This document shows, in pieces, positions 25,022-34,741 of a stretch of 64,000 nucleotides of DNA (positions within the stretch are counted from its first letter, which is position 1; each line of letters begins with the position of its first letter). The stretch covers positions 1 to 64,000 of the forward strand of contig JASBRP010000044.1 in assembly GCA_030149365.1 (NCBI GenBank), written 5' to 3'. This DNA comes from Solimonas sp. Its GTDB lineage: Bacteria > Pseudomonadota > Gammaproteobacteria > Nevskiales > Nevskiaceae. The translations under genes were made by a program, and so were the position numbers. The notes beneath the pieces were generated by a model. The model saw only the letters and a list, made by a program, of their open reading frames with translations, had not been told where the DNA came from and searched no databases.

Positions 25022-25858
25022 ATGACCGAGTACGAACAGCAGCAACTGGAGACCCTGCGGCAGTGGGAGCAGGAGAAGCCGGGCTGGGGTACGCGCCTGC
25101 TGGCCAAGCCCGGCAGCAAGGCGGCCGTGGCGGTGAAGACCCTGGTGCCGGTGTCCGCGCTGCGCGCGGCGCTGAACGGCCTCAACGACGTGGCCTTCCG
25201 CTACTTCGGCCGCGAGGCGTTGCTGAAGACCGCCGGCATCGACGAGTTGCGCCAGCTGCGCGAGCTGCCGCTGGAGGTCTGCGACCAGCTGTCCCGCCAG
25301 GTGGAGCGCCGCGCCATGGCCGTGGCGGGTGCGGGCGGCGCGGTGCTGGGCATTGCCGGCGCTGCCGGCATGGTGGTGGATGTGCCGGCGCTGCTGGGCA
25401 TGGGCCTGCGCACCATCCACCGCACCGCCATGTGCTACGGCGAGGACGGCCTGCAGGCCCACAAGGCCATGGCCATCGGCATCTTCGCGCTGGCCTCCGC
25501 CAACTCCATGGAGGAAAAGCAGGCCGCGCTGGCGGCCCTGCGATCGCGCGGCGACCTGCTGGACGCGGCCTGGCGCGACGGCGTGGAGCGCGTCGCCGAG
25601 CGCGAGATGGCCAAGGAGGCAGCGGTGTTCAGCATGCAGACCCTGGCTAGCCGCATCGGCGTGCAGATGGGCCGGCGCAAGGTCATGGGCGTGGTGCCGG
25701 TGCTGGGCGCGGCAGTCGGCGCGTCGATGAACGCCTGGTACGTGCATGACGTGGCGGGGGTGGCGCGCTATGTCTTCCAGGAGCGCTGGCTGCACGCCAA
25801 GTACCCGAAAAACAAGGCTTTATCGGCGCCGTTCAAGGTGCTGACCCCGCCCGGCTGA
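25022..25858 (+). CDS. EcsC-family protein
   Basis: A 278-residue protein. Its hydrophobic Gly/Ala-rich central stretch (AMAVAGAGGAVLGIAGAAGMVVDVPALLGMGLRTI) matches the pattern of EcsC proteins, with a second small-residue stretch near the C-terminus (VMGVVPVLGAAVGASMNAWYV). EcsC is the third product of the Bacillus Ecs transporter operon, but here no ABC genes are near and the role is unknown. The ATG at 25022 is chosen over 24983 because it lies just before the acidic helical start EYEQQQLETLRQW. Confidence 0.8.
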   Translation: MTEYEQQQLETLRQWEQEKPGWGTRLLAKPGSKAAVAVKTLVPVSALRAALNGLNDVAFRYFGREALLKTAGIDELRQLRELPLEVCDQLSRQVERRAMAVAGAGGAVLGIAGAAGMVVDVPALLGMGLRTIHRTAMCYGEDGLQAHKAMAIGIFALASANSMEEKQAALAALRSRGDLLDAAWRDGVERVAEREMAKEAAVFSMQTLASRIGVQMGRRKVMGVVPVLGAAVGASMNAWYVHDVAGVARYVFQERWLHAKYPKNKALSAPFKVLTPPG

Positions 25859-25864
25859 GAGCCT

Positions 25865-25897
25865 GTGGTAATCTTTGCCGCAGTGCAGCATTACCAC
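25865..25897. promoter_or_regulatory. Inverted repeat upstream of ndh
   Basis: Perfect 8-bp arms GTGGTAAT and ATTACCAC separated by 17 bases, ending 12 bases before the ndh start. Candidate operator overlapping the promoter or an mRNA leader hairpin. Confidence 0.45.
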
Positions 25898-25909
25898 TAG
25901 AAAAGCCTT

Positions 25910-27223
25910 ATGTCTCCGACCACTGCCCAGCATCACGTCGTCATTGTCGGCGGCGGCTTCGCCGGCCTGCATGCGGCCAAGCGCCTCGGCCAGCGCGGCT
26001 ATCAGGTCACCCTGCTCGACAAGCGCAACTTCCAGCTGTTCCAGCCGCTGCTGTACCAGGTGGCGACCGGCTCGCTGTCCACCGGCGACATCGCGATCCC
26101 GCAGCGCGTAGTGCTGCGCAAGTACCCGCGCGTGCGCTGCCTGGCCACCACGGCCTTCGACGTGGACCCGCAGGCGCGCGTGCTGAAGCACGAGTTCGGC
26201 GAGCTGAAGTACGACACCCTGATCGTCGCCACCGGCGTGAAGCACCACTACTTCGGCCGCGAGGAATGGCGCGAGTTCGCGCCCGGCCTGAAGACGCTGG
26301 AGCATGCGCTGGAGATGCGCCGCAAGATCTTCAGCGCCTTCGAGCGTGCCGAGCTGACCGATGACGAGGCGCTACGCCGCGAGCTGCTGACCTTCGTCGT
26401 GGTCGGTGCCGGCCCCACCGGCGTGGAGCTGGCCGGCGCCATCGGCGAGCTGGCCCACAAGACCATGCGCCGCGACTTCCGCGGCATCGACCCCAGCCAG
26501 GCGCGCATCCTGCTGGTGGAAGGCGCCAAGGACGTACTGCCGATGTACCCGGAAGGCTTGCGCCAGGCGGCGCGCAAGCACCTGGAGCAGCTCGGCGTCA
26601 CGGTGATGACCGAGACCATGGTCGAGGACATCGACGCCGACTCCGTGCGTACCAAGAAGGGCGAGACGCGCGAGATCCTGCGCACGCAGACCATCCTCTG
26701 GGCGGCCGGCGTGCGCGCCTCGCTGTTCGGCGAGATCCTGGCGCAGCGCACCGGCGTGCAGCTGGACCGCGGCGGCCGCGTGAAGGTGGAGCCGGACTGC
26801 TCGCTGACCGGCCACCCGGAAATCTTCGTCGTCGGCGACCTCGGCCGCCTGACCGACGCCACCGGCCGCGAAGTGCCGGGCCTGGCGCCGGCCGCGATGC
26901 AGCAGGGCCGCTACGTGGCCGACCTGCTGCATTCGCGCGTCACCGGTGCCAAGGCCCCCAAGCCCTTCGAATACCTGGACCGCGGCACCATGGCCGTGAT
27001 CGGCATGAACAAGGCGGTGGGCGACCTGAAATTCATGAAGGTCACCGGCTGGTTCGCCTGGCTGGCCTGGGCCTTCGTGCACATCGCCGCGCTGGTGGAT
27101 GGCGCGCAGCGCCTGCGCGTGTTCGTGCAGTGGACCTGGAAATACTTCACGCGGCACATCGGTGACCGCCTGGTGACCGGCGCGCCCACGCAGACGCGCA
27201 AGCTGCGCGCCGAGCGTTCCTGA
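25910..27223 (+). CDS. ndh: Type II NADH dehydrogenase (non-proton-pumping)
   Basis: A 437-residue FAD flavoprotein that passes electrons from NADH to quinone without pumping protons. The first Rossmann motif is VVIVGGGFAGLHAAKRL (residues 9-25), the second, for NADH, is VVVGAGPTGVELAGAIGEL (about 163-181), and EIFVVGDLGRL holds the FAD-binding GD. The C-terminal amphipathic/hydrophobic helix (FAWLAWAFVHIAALVDG) anchors it to the inner membrane. A perfect inverted repeat lies in the leader and a hairpin terminator follows. Confidence 0.95.
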   Translation: MSPTTAQHHVVIVGGGFAGLHAAKRLGQRGYQVTLLDKRNFQLFQPLLYQVATGSLSTGDIAIPQRVVLRKYPRVRCLATTAFDVDPQARVLKHEFGELKYDTLIVATGVKHHYFGREEWREFAPGLKTLEHALEMRRKIFSAFERAELTDDEALRRELLTFVVVGAGPTGVELAGAIGELAHKTMRRDFRGIDPSQARILLVEGAKDVLPMYPEGLRQAARKHLEQLGVTVMTETMVEDIDADSVRTKKGETREILRTQTILWAAGVRASLFGEILAQRTGVQLDRGGRVKVEPDCSLTGHPEIFVVGDLGRLTDATGREVPGLAPAAMQQGRYVADLLHSRVTGAKAPKPFEYLDRGTMAVIGMNKAVGDLKFMKVTGWFAWLAWAFVHIAALVDGAQRLRVFVQWTWKYFTRHIGDRLVTGAPTQTRKLRAERS

Positions 27224-27256
27224 GCCCAGGGTTTCGCAACCCGGGCCTGAAAAGAG

Positions 27257-27278
27257 AAGAGCCCCTTGCGGGGCTCTT
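27257..27278. terminator. Bidirectional terminator between ndh and parM-like gene
   Basis: 9-bp stem AAGAGCCCC / GGGGCTCTT with a TTGC tetraloop. The ndh side ends TTGG; on the minus strand it is followed by the T-rich CTCTTTTC. Confidence 0.8.
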
Positions 27279-27331
27279 GGTTCACACCTGGCTGAACTCC
27301 GGGGCGGCGCTGGCCGCCACGGGCTCGGGGC

Positions 27332-28345
27332 TTATGCGCCCCAGATGTTCATCCCGTACTTCCAGTACCCCATCACGTTGTTCAGGCGCGCATCCTGGTC
27401 CGCCGGCACCGGCAGCACCTCGCCTTCCAGCAGCGGTGTCAGGAACGGCGCCAGCGAGGCACCGCCGCCGCCAGTGATGACGATGGCGTCGATGTCCCAG
27501 TCATCGGCCCAGAGGCGGTTCACTTCCTGGGCGATGCGCGAGGCCAGCTGGCCGAAGGCGGCCTGCGAGATCGCGTTGAGATCGTAGCGCTTGCCCTTGA
27601 TCTTGATGCTGCCCTTGGAGATACCCTCATACAGGCGGTACAGCTCCACGTTGATGCCGCTCTTCTCCAGCAGCGCGTTGGCGATGGCGGTGTAGGCCAC
27701 CGAGATGCCGGAGTCGCTGGACTGGCTGCCGCGCTCGGAATAGCGGGTCTTGTCGCTGATGGTGTAGTCGGCGGTGCGGAAACCGATGTCGATGATGCCG
27801 ATCTTCTCGCTGACGAAACGCTGGCTGGCGGCCTTGCCCACGTCGTTGAGCATCAGGTTGAACATCGAGCCGAAGGGCTGCGGGATCACGCGCACGCGCT
27901 CCACGTACAGCACCTTCTCCTCGCGCTCGCCGCTGCCGGGCTTCACCACCGTGACCGGGTGGCGGTTCTGCAGCATCGTGGTCAGCGCATCCTTGTGCTT
28001 GCGGAAGTAGCTGATCGGCAGGCCCGCCACCAGGCGGATCGGATCGCCGCTGTCCACGAAGGGCGCCATGGCGGCCAGGGCCAGGGTCTTCTTGTACTGC
28101 GTCAGGAACTGGGTCTGGTCCAACGTGAAGCCGCGGCCGCGCGACTGCGTCTCGGCGAGCTCGCCGACGAACACCGACTGGCCGCCGACGATCAGGTGGC
28201 GCGGGAACAGCGGCTGGCCCGGCAGCAGGCTTTCACCGAACTGCGACTCGTTGGCCTCGCCGACGATCGACTTGAAAATCTGGTGCTGCTTGCCGTCCGT
28301 GGCCTTGGTGTAGCCGAACCCGATGTCAGCCCCGAGCACTTTCAC
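27332..28345 (-). CDS. ParM/StbA-like actin-family ATPase, chromosomal
   Basis: A 337-residue actin-fold protein. Phosphate-1 motif GADIGFGYTKATDG at the N-terminus, phosphate-2 GIIDIGFRTADYTI at about residue 188, and the adenosine motif AIVITGGGGASLAPF near 285. The layout is that of plasmid-segregating ParM and of the archaeal Ta0583-type actin. Neither a ParR-like partner nor a parC-like repeat array is visible beside it, and the neighbours are chromosomal, so a segregation role is doubtful. The start is GTG at 28345 with GGGAG 8 bases upstream. Confidence 0.85.
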   Translation of the reverse strand: MKVLGADIGFGYTKATDGKQHQIFKSIVGEANESQFGESLLPGQPLFPRHLIVGGQSVFVGELAETQSRGRGFTLDQTQFLTQYKKTLALAAMAPFVDSGDPIRLVAGLPISYFRKHKDALTTMLQNRHPVTVVKPGSGEREEKVLYVERVRVIPQPFGSMFNLMLNDVGKAASQRFVSEKIGIIDIGFRTADYTISDKTRYSERGSQSSDSGISVAYTAIANALLEKSGINVELYRLYEGISKGSIKIKGKRYDLNAISQAAFGQLASRIAQEVNRLWADDWDIDAIVITGGGGASLAPFLTPLLEGEVLPVPADQDARLNNVMGYWKYGMNIWGA

Positions 28346-28424
28346 TTGATGAACTCCCTCTCGTCGAATCGCGGCTTTCTAGCATGGTGGTCCGGGGTGG
28401 TCAAAAGCCGTATGCTCCGGCGCC

Positions 28425-29315
28425 ATGAAAGTGTTCCGCACGCCCGAGGCGCGTTTCGCCGATCTGCCGGGCTACCCCTTCAAGCCGAACTACCTGCTGC
28501 TCGACGATGGCCTGCGCATGCACCACGTCGACGAGGGCAGTGCCGCAGCGCCGCCGGTGTTGATGCTGCACGGCGAGCCGAGCTGGTCCTACCTGTACCG
28601 CAAGATGATCCCGCTGTTCGCCCAGGCCGGCTATCGCGCCCTGGCGCCGGACCTGGTCGGCTTCGGCAAGTCCGACAAGCCGCTGGAGCCGGAGCTGTTC
28701 AGCTACCAGGCCCACGTGGACTGGCTGACGCAGTGGATCGTCAAGCTCGATCTGCGCGACATCACCCTGGTCTGCCAGGACTGGGGTGCGCTACTGGGCC
28801 TGCGCATCGCTGCCGAGCAGCCCGAGCGCTTCGCCCGCATCGTGGTGGCCAACGGCTTCATGCCCACCGGCGATCGCAAGCCGCCGGCGGTGTTCAAGCT
28901 GTGGCGCGCCTTCGCGCGACACTCGCCGTGGTTCCCGATCTCCGGCGTGATCCGCTCCGGCTGTGCCCGCAAGCCTTCGGCCGAGGAGCTGGCGGCCTAC
29001 GACGCACCCTTTGCCACCGAGGCGTCCAAGACCGCCGCGCGCTGCTTCCCGGCGCTGGTCCCGACCACGCCCGACGATCCCGCCACGCCGGCCAACCGCC
29101 GTGCCTGGGAGGCGCTGGGCCAATGGCAGAAGCCCTTCCTGACGATCTTCGGTGACCAGGACAAGATCACCCGCGGTGCCTACCGCGTCCTGCAGAAGCA
29201 GGTGCCGGGCGCCCAGGGGCAGCCGCACGAAATGCTCAAGGGCGTAGGCCACTTCATCCAGGAAGATGCAGGCGAAGAGCTGGCAGGGAAGATCCTGGAC
29301 TGGATGCGGCGCTAG
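28425..29315 (+). CDS. Haloalkane dehalogenase (subfamily I, DhlA/DhmA type)
   Basis: A 296-residue alpha/beta-hydrolase. Oxyanion-hole HGEPSWSYLYRKMIP (about residues 49-63), nucleophile Asp and halide-binding Trp in LVCQDWGALLGLR (about 108-120), FGKSDKP, the acid Asp in FGDQDKITR and the base His in GVGHFIQED near the C-terminus complete the triad. It hydrolyses C-halogen bonds of short or medium haloalkanes to alcohol and halide. Overall layout follows the HLD-I branch (Xanthobacter DhlA). No dehalogenation pathway genes sit beside it. The -10-like TATGCT ends 8 bases before the ATG, so the leader is very short. Confidence 0.85.
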   Translation: MKVFRTPEARFADLPGYPFKPNYLLLDDGLRMHHVDEGSAAAPPVLMLHGEPSWSYLYRKMIPLFAQAGYRALAPDLVGFGKSDKPLEPELFSYQAHVDWLTQWIVKLDLRDITLVCQDWGALLGLRIAAEQPERFARIVVANGFMPTGDRKPPAVFKLWRAFARHSPWFPISGVIRSGCARKPSAEELAAYDAPFATEASKTAARCFPALVPTTPDDPATPANRRAWEALGQWQKPFLTIFGDQDKITRGAYRVLQKQVPGAQGQPHEMLKGVGHFIQEDAGEELAGKILDWMRR

Positions 29316-29331
29316 GGCCGTGCCGCCGCGC

Positions 29332-29724
29332 TCAGGCGAAGAAATCCGCCCCGCCGCCCGCCTGCCGCGCCACCACGTTGAGCACGGTTCCCGCCGGGTC
29401 CATCACCGAGAACGACAGCTCCCCGCCCGGGTGTTCGCCGAGCTGGCCCAGCAGCTCGAAGCCCTTGGCCTGCATGATCCCGTGCACCGCCCGCACGTCC
29501 TCCACCTCCAGCGCCAGGCACAGCCCGCGGGTCAGCGTCGTGTGCGCGAACACCGGCAGGCGCCGCGGATGGCTGGGGTGCAGGAAGCCGATCTCCCAGC
29601 CGTCCACCGACAGGTGCAGGTACCAGTCCTGCTCGAACAGCACCTGCGCGCCCAGCGCCTCCACGTAGAAGGCGCGGCAGCGCGCCAGGTCGGGCGTGGT
29701 GATGATGGGGTAGAGGTGCCTCAT
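29332..29724 (-). CDS. VOC-superfamily (glyoxalase/bleomycin-resistance-like) protein
   Basis: A 130-residue single-domain protein with the paired beta-alpha-beta-beta-beta modules of the vicinal-oxygen-chelate fold: RHLYPIITTPDLARCRAFYVEALG, then LALEVEDVRAVHGIMQAKGF and FSVMDPAGTVLNVVA. The usual metal Glu/His set is partly present (GFLHPSHPR; the C-terminal MDPAG lacks the Glu of glyoxalase I). It may be a resistance or dioxygenase-type binder. Convergent with the dehalogenase across 16 bases. Confidence 0.82.
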   Translation of the reverse strand: MRHLYPIITTPDLARCRAFYVEALGAQVLFEQDWYLHLSVDGWEIGFLHPSHPRRLPVFAHTTLTRGLCLALEVEDVRAVHGIMQAKGFELLGQLGEHPGGELSFSVMDPAGTVLNVVARQAGGGADFFA

Positions 29725-29837
29725 GGCGCTCGCCCCCGGCCGGTCCGCTGTGTCCGCTGGTTCATCCTGGAGCCAATATTCCCCTTTGGTTCAAGAGCAT
29801 ACGCTCCCGGGCCGGCGCGGGACAGTAGAATGGCGGG

Positions 29838-30677
29838 ATGAAGCTCCCGTTCACCAAGATGCATGGCGCCGGCAATGACTTCGTGGTCATCGACGCCACG
29901 CGCGCGCCGTTCCGCCCAACCCCGGCCCTGCTGCAGAAGCTGACCGACCGCCGCTTCGGCGTCGGCTGCGACCAGGTGCTGGTGATCGAGGCGCCCGGCG
30001 CCCCGGACGTGGATTTCGACTACCGCATCTTCAACGCCGACGGCTCCGAGGTCGGGCAGTGCGGCAACGGCTCCCGCGCCCTGGCGCGCTTCGTGCGCGA
30101 GCAGGGGTTGTCGGACAAGGACAGCATCCGGGTCCGCACCCGCACCAGCACCCTGGAGCTGCGCCAGCTGCCGGATGGCCGCGTGCGCGTGAACATGGGC
30201 GTGCCGCGGCTGCAGCCGGCGCAGGTGCCGTTCACCGGCGCCGATGCGGCGGCACCGCAGTACCGCCTGGAGCTGGACGGCGAGACCGTGGAATTCGGCG
30301 CGGTCAGCATGGGTAATCCCCATGCGGTGCTGGAGGTGGCGGACGTGGACAGCGCCCCGGTGGGCGAGCTGGGTCCGCGCCTGCAGCGCCACGGCGCCTT
30401 CCCGGAGCAGGTCAACGTCGGCTTCCTGCAGATCCAGGGCCGCGATCGCGTGCGCCTGCGCGTCTACGAGCGCGGCGCCGGCGAGACCCTGGCCTGCGGC
30501 AGCGGCGCCTGCGCCGCGGTGGTGGCCGGCCGCCTGTGGGACCGCCTGGGTGAAAAGGTGGACGTGGAAGTGCGCGGCGGTATGCTCACCATCGAGTGGG
30601 CGGGGGAAGGCCAGCCGGTCTACATGACCGGGCCGGCCGAAACGGTATTTACAGGGGAATTGGAATGGCCGAACTGA
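29838..30677 (+). CDS. dapF: Diaminopimelate epimerase
   Basis: A 279-residue cofactor-free racemase that turns LL-DAP into meso-DAP for lysine and peptidoglycan synthesis. It starts [19 protein letters not shown]. The two catalytic Cys are in [13 protein letters not shown] (about residue 74) and [14 protein letters not shown] (about 218). A -10-like TAGAAT ends 6 bases before the ATG. The next gene starts inside its 3' end, so dapF-DUF484-xerC form one coupled operon, as in many Gammaproteobacteria. Confidence 0.97.
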   Translation: MKLPFTKMHGAGNDFVVIDATRAPFRPTPALLQKLTDRRFGVGCDQVLVIEAPGAPDVDFDYRIFNADGSEVGQCGNGSRALARFVREQGLSDKDSIRVRTRTSTLELRQLPDGRVRVNMGVPRLQPAQVPFTGADAAAPQYRLELDGETVEFGAVSMGNPHAVLEVADVDSAPVGELGPRLQRHGAFPEQVNVGFLQIQGRDRVRLRVYERGAGETLACGSGACAAVVAGRLWDRLGEKVDVEVRGGMLTIEWAGEGQPVYMTGPAETVFTGELEWPN

Positions 30678-31366
30678 AGGCACAGAAGGACACCGACGCG
30701 CCCAAGCTCAACGAGCGCGAGGTCGTCGCCTACCTCAAGGCGCATCCGGATTTCCTGACCCGTCACCCGGACCTGCTGGAGGCCATCGAGATGCGCCACA
30801 AGGCCGGCTCGGCGGTGTCGCTGATCGAGCGCCAGGTCGACGTGCTGCGCGCCAAGAACCAGCGCCTGGAAGACAAGCTCGAGCGCCTGCTGACGGCGGC
30901 GCATGACAACGAGAAGCGCGCCGAGAACGTGCAGCGCCTGGCGCGCACGCTGATGCGCGCCCCCTCGCTGGCCGCGGTCACGGTGGGCCTGGCCAAGTGC
31001 ATGCGCGAGGACTTCGGCATCGAGGAAACCTTCATCGGCCTGTCCAGCACCCAGTACAAGCGCCACGACATCGACGGCCTGGTCTCGGTGGAGCCCGACG
31101 GCAAGATCGCCCGCGCCTTCGAGAACTTCTTCCGCACGCGCCTGATCGAGTGCGGCCCGCTGGCCGCCGACAAGGCCAAGCTGCTGTTCCCCAAGGCGGA
31201 GTCGCTGCCGGCCTCGGCCGCGATCATCCCGCTGGAAAAGGAAAAGCACCTGGGCATGATCGCCCTGGGCGCGGTGGACCCGGAACGCTTCCAGCCGCGG
31301 CAGGGCAAGCTGTTCCTGGAGATGACCGCCGAGCTGGTGGCCGCCGCGGTGCGCGCGCGCCTCTGA
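30665..31366 (+). CDS. DUF484 (GAF-like) family protein
   Basis: A 233-residue soluble protein with the DUF484 signature [25 protein letters not shown], a coiled-coil-like stretch ([25 protein letters not shown], about 58-82) and a GAF-like C-terminal domain ending [14 protein letters not shown]. The biochemical function is unknown. It overlaps dapF by 13 bases and shares one base with the xerC start, the standard dapF-DUF484-xerC order. Confidence 0.92.
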   Translation: MAELKAQKDTDAPKLNEREVVAYLKAHPDFLTRHPDLLEAIEMRHKAGSAVSLIERQVDVLRAKNQRLEDKLERLLTAAHDNEKRAENVQRLARTLMRAPSLAAVTVGLAKCMREDFGIEETFIGLSSTQYKRHDIDGLVSVEPDGKIARAFENFFRTRLIECGPLAADKAKLLFPKAESLPASAAIIPLEKEKHLGMIALGAVDPERFQPRQGKLFLEMTAELVAAAVRARL

Positions 31367-32289
31367 TGGCGCAGCCCGCGCCAGCGCCCTTCGGGGCCGA
31401 GATCGCGGAATACCTGTCCTACCTGCGGCACGAGAAGCGCTACTCGCCGCATACACTGACGGCCAGCCAGAGGGACCTCGAAACCTTCACCGCCTACTGC
31501 GGCCAGGCCCGCATCTCGCGCCTGGACCAGGTGGACCAGCACACCGTGCGCGGCTTCATCGCCGCCCGCCACCGCGCCGGTATCGAGCCGGCCTCGCTGC
31601 ACCGCTATCTCTCCAGCCTGCGCGGTTTCTTCAAGCGGCAGGTCAACCGGGGGCTGCTGCAGGCCAACCCCGCCACCGCCGTGCGTGGCCCCAAGCTGCG
31701 CCGCAAGCTGCCGTCGGTGATCCCGATGGAGGACCTCAACACCGCGCTCGATGCGCCGGTCGACGGCAACTGGGCCGAGCGGGACCGTGCCATCGCCGAG
31801 CTGTTCTACTCCACCGGCATGCGCCTGTCGGAACTGCACGACCTGGACCTGGCCCAGGTGGCGGGCGGGCAGGCGGAAATCACCGTCAACGGCAAGGGCG
31901 GGCGCCAGCGCATCGTCATGGTCGGCTCCAAGGCCCGGCAGGCCCTGCAGGCCTGGCTGGAGCAGCGGCCCGCGGTCGCCGCGCCGGGAGAGGCCGCCCT
32001 GTTCGTGGGCCGCAGCGGCCAGCGGGCGACACGCGCCATCATCGGCCAGCGGCTCAAGCTCTGGGCCCAGCGGGCCGGCCTGGGCACCCACCTGCACCCG
32101 CACCGCCTGCGGCACTCCTTCGCCACCCACCTGCTGACCGAGACCGGCGACCTCCGGGCCGTCCAGGAGATGCTGGGGCACGCCAACCTCAGTACCACCC
32201 AGATCTACACCCACCTGGACTTCAAGCGCCTGACCGAGGTCTACGACCAGGCCCACCCCCGCGCAAAACGCCCTAAAAAGGCTGGATGA
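31366..32289 (+). CDS. xerC: Tyrosine site-specific recombinase for dimer resolution
   Basis: A 307-residue recombinase that resolves chromosome dimers at dif with XerD and FtsK. The SAM-like N-terminal core-binding domain covers residues 10-95. The catalytic domain has Arg in LFYSTGMRLSELHDLDL, HPHRLRHSFATHLL (HxxR), and LGHANLSTTQIYTHLD with the tyrosine nucleophile. The ATG shares its A with the DUF484 stop (TGATG). The dapF operon context marks it as XerC and not a phage integrase. Confidence 0.95.
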   Translation: MAQPAPAPFGAEIAEYLSYLRHEKRYSPHTLTASQRDLETFTAYCGQARISRLDQVDQHTVRGFIAARHRAGIEPASLHRYLSSLRGFFKRQVNRGLLQANPATAVRGPKLRRKLPSVIPMEDLNTALDAPVDGNWAERDRAIAELFYSTGMRLSELHDLDLAQVAGGQAEITVNGKGGRQRIVMVGSKARQALQAWLEQRPAVAAPGEAALFVGRSGQRATRAIIGQRLKLWAQRAGLGTHLHPHRLRHSFATHLLTETGDLRAVQEMLGHANLSTTQIYTHLDFKRLTEVYDQAHPRAKRPKKAG

Positions 32290-32303
32290 AGGCTGACTCA
32301 GTC

Positions 32304-32331
32304 TTGTGCGCTGCAAAAAAATGCGTATGAT
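32304..32331 (+). promoter_or_regulatory. Sigma70-type promoter for the Ala-rich lipoprotein
   Basis: TTGTGC, a 16-base spacer and TATGAT. The predicted leader is about 78 bases. Confidence 0.6.
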
Positions 32332-32415
32332 TTCGCCCTTAATCGGGGCAGATCACGATTTGTCCGGATTGCTAGCTAGTTAACTTAATTTTTCAAACCC
32401 TTGGGAGTTGTTCAA

Positions 32416-32670
32416 ATGCGTAATGTTCTGATCGCTGCTGGCCTCGCCGCCGCCCTGGCCCTCGCCGCTTGCAAGAAGGAAGAAGCTGCTCCGGCTCCGG
32501 AAGCCGCCCCGGCTGCCGCCGCTGAAGCCGCCCCGGTCGAGCAGCAGGCTGCCGACGCCGCCGCCGCTCCGGCTGCTGACGCCGCCGCCCCGGCTGCTGA
32601 CGCTGCCGCCCCGGCTGCCGACGCTGCCGCTCCGGCCGCCGAAGCTGCCCCGGCCCCGGCCGCGCAGTAA
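32416..32670 (+). CDS. Small Ala/Pro-rich lipoprotein, 84 aa
   Basis: A signal peptide MRNVLIAAGLAAALALAACKKEEAA with a lipobox (Cys at 19). The rest is Ala, Pro, Glu and Asp only, including three repeats of PAADAAA made by an imperfect 21-bp tandem DNA repeat. Such tails are extended and flexible, like small spacer or envelope lipoproteins, but function is unknown. It has its own promoter and a good terminator, so it is probably highly expressed. The track's earlier TTG start (32401) is disfavoured. Confidence 0.78.
   Translation: MRNVLIAAGLAAALALAACKKEEAAPAPEAAPAAAAEAAPVEQQAADAAAAPAADAAAPAADAAAPAADAAAPAAEAAPAPAAQ
32570..32642 (+). repeat. 21-bp imperfect tandem repeat in the lipoprotein gene
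   Basis: About three and a half units encoding PAADAAA (CCGGCTGCTGACGCCGCC and variants). Unit-number change would alter tail length without a frameshift. Confidence 0.7.
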
Positions 32671-32708
32671 GAATCGCCCCGCGCCGCAAGGCGCAGCGAT
32701 GTGAAGAA

Positions 32709-32733
32709 GGCGCCGCAAGGCGCCTTTTTCTTT
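32709..32733 (+). terminator. Rho-independent terminator of the lipoprotein gene
   Basis: GGCGCC-GCAA-GGCGCC followed by TTTTTCTTTT. Confidence 0.9.
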
Positions 32734-32811
32734 TGCGCCGCGCCCTGCGGCGCAGCTTGAATCACCGTGCTGTCGCCCCCACCATCCCAGCAGAACCAAA
32801 TGGGGTCAGCG

Positions 32812-33354
32812 ATGCAGCAATTCGACGGAACCACGATCCTCTGCGTACGCCGCGGCAACCAGGTTGCCCTGGGCGGCGACGGCCAGGTGTCGATGGGCAA
32901 CACGCGCGTCAAGGGCAACGCCCGCAAGGTGCGCCGCCTCTACAACGGCAAGGTCATGGCCGGCTTCGCCGGCGGCACCGCCGACGCCTTCACGCTATTC
33001 GAGCGCTTCGAAGGCAAGCTCGAGAAACACGGCGGCCAGCTCACCCGCGCCGCGGTGGAGATGGCCAAGGACTGGCGCACGGACCGTTACCTGCGCAAGC
33101 TCGAGGCGCTGCTGATCGTGGCCGACCACGAGGCTTCCCTGATGATCACCGGCAACGGTGACGTGATGGAGCCCGAGCCGCATGGCGTCATCGCCATCGG
33201 CAGCGGCGGCAGCTTTGCCAGCGCCGCGGCCCGCGCCCTGGTGGACAACACCGAACTCGGCGCGCGCGACATCGTCGAAAAGGCGCTGCACATCGCTGCC
33301 GACATCTGCATCTACACCAACCACAATCTCACGCTCGAGACGCTCGATCTCTGA
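32812..33354 (+). CDS. hslV: ATP-dependent protease subunit HslV
   Basis: A 180-residue proteasome-like peptidase. The mature N-terminus would be the Thr of [20 protein letters not shown], so six residues (MQQFDG) are removed; many relatives have a similar short propeptide. [21 protein letters not shown] and [13 protein letters not shown] are typical. It forms a double hexamer capped by HslU. The start at 32812 is used because GGGG lies 6 bases upstream and an ATG at 32800 would only add MGSA. The ATPase gene follows after 14 bases. Confidence 0.96.
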   Translation: MQQFDGTTILCVRRGNQVALGGDGQVSMGNTRVKGNARKVRRLYNGKVMAGFAGGTADAFTLFERFEGKLEKHGGQLTRAAVEMAKDWRTDRYLRKLEALLIVADHEASLMITGNGDVMEPEPHGVIAIGSGGSFASAAARALVDNTELGARDIVEKALHIAADICIYTNHNLTLETLDL

Positions 33355-33368
33355 GCGCGCAGGAAAAA

Positions 33369-34719
<1,351 letters not shown>

Positions 34720-34727
<8 letters not shown>

Positions 34728-34741
34728 TCGTCCTGTGATCG
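34720..34741. repeat. 11-bp perfect tandem duplication at the hslU/DUF971 junction
   Basis: TCCTGTGATCG occurs twice in a row. The first copy holds the hslU stop inside GTGA; the second supplies the GTG used by the next gene. Confidence 0.8.

Noticed and set aside
31366-32289. Tyrosine recombinase as a phage or island integrase
   Set aside because: It is in the dapF-DUF484-xerC operon with no att-like repeats beside it, so it is XerC.
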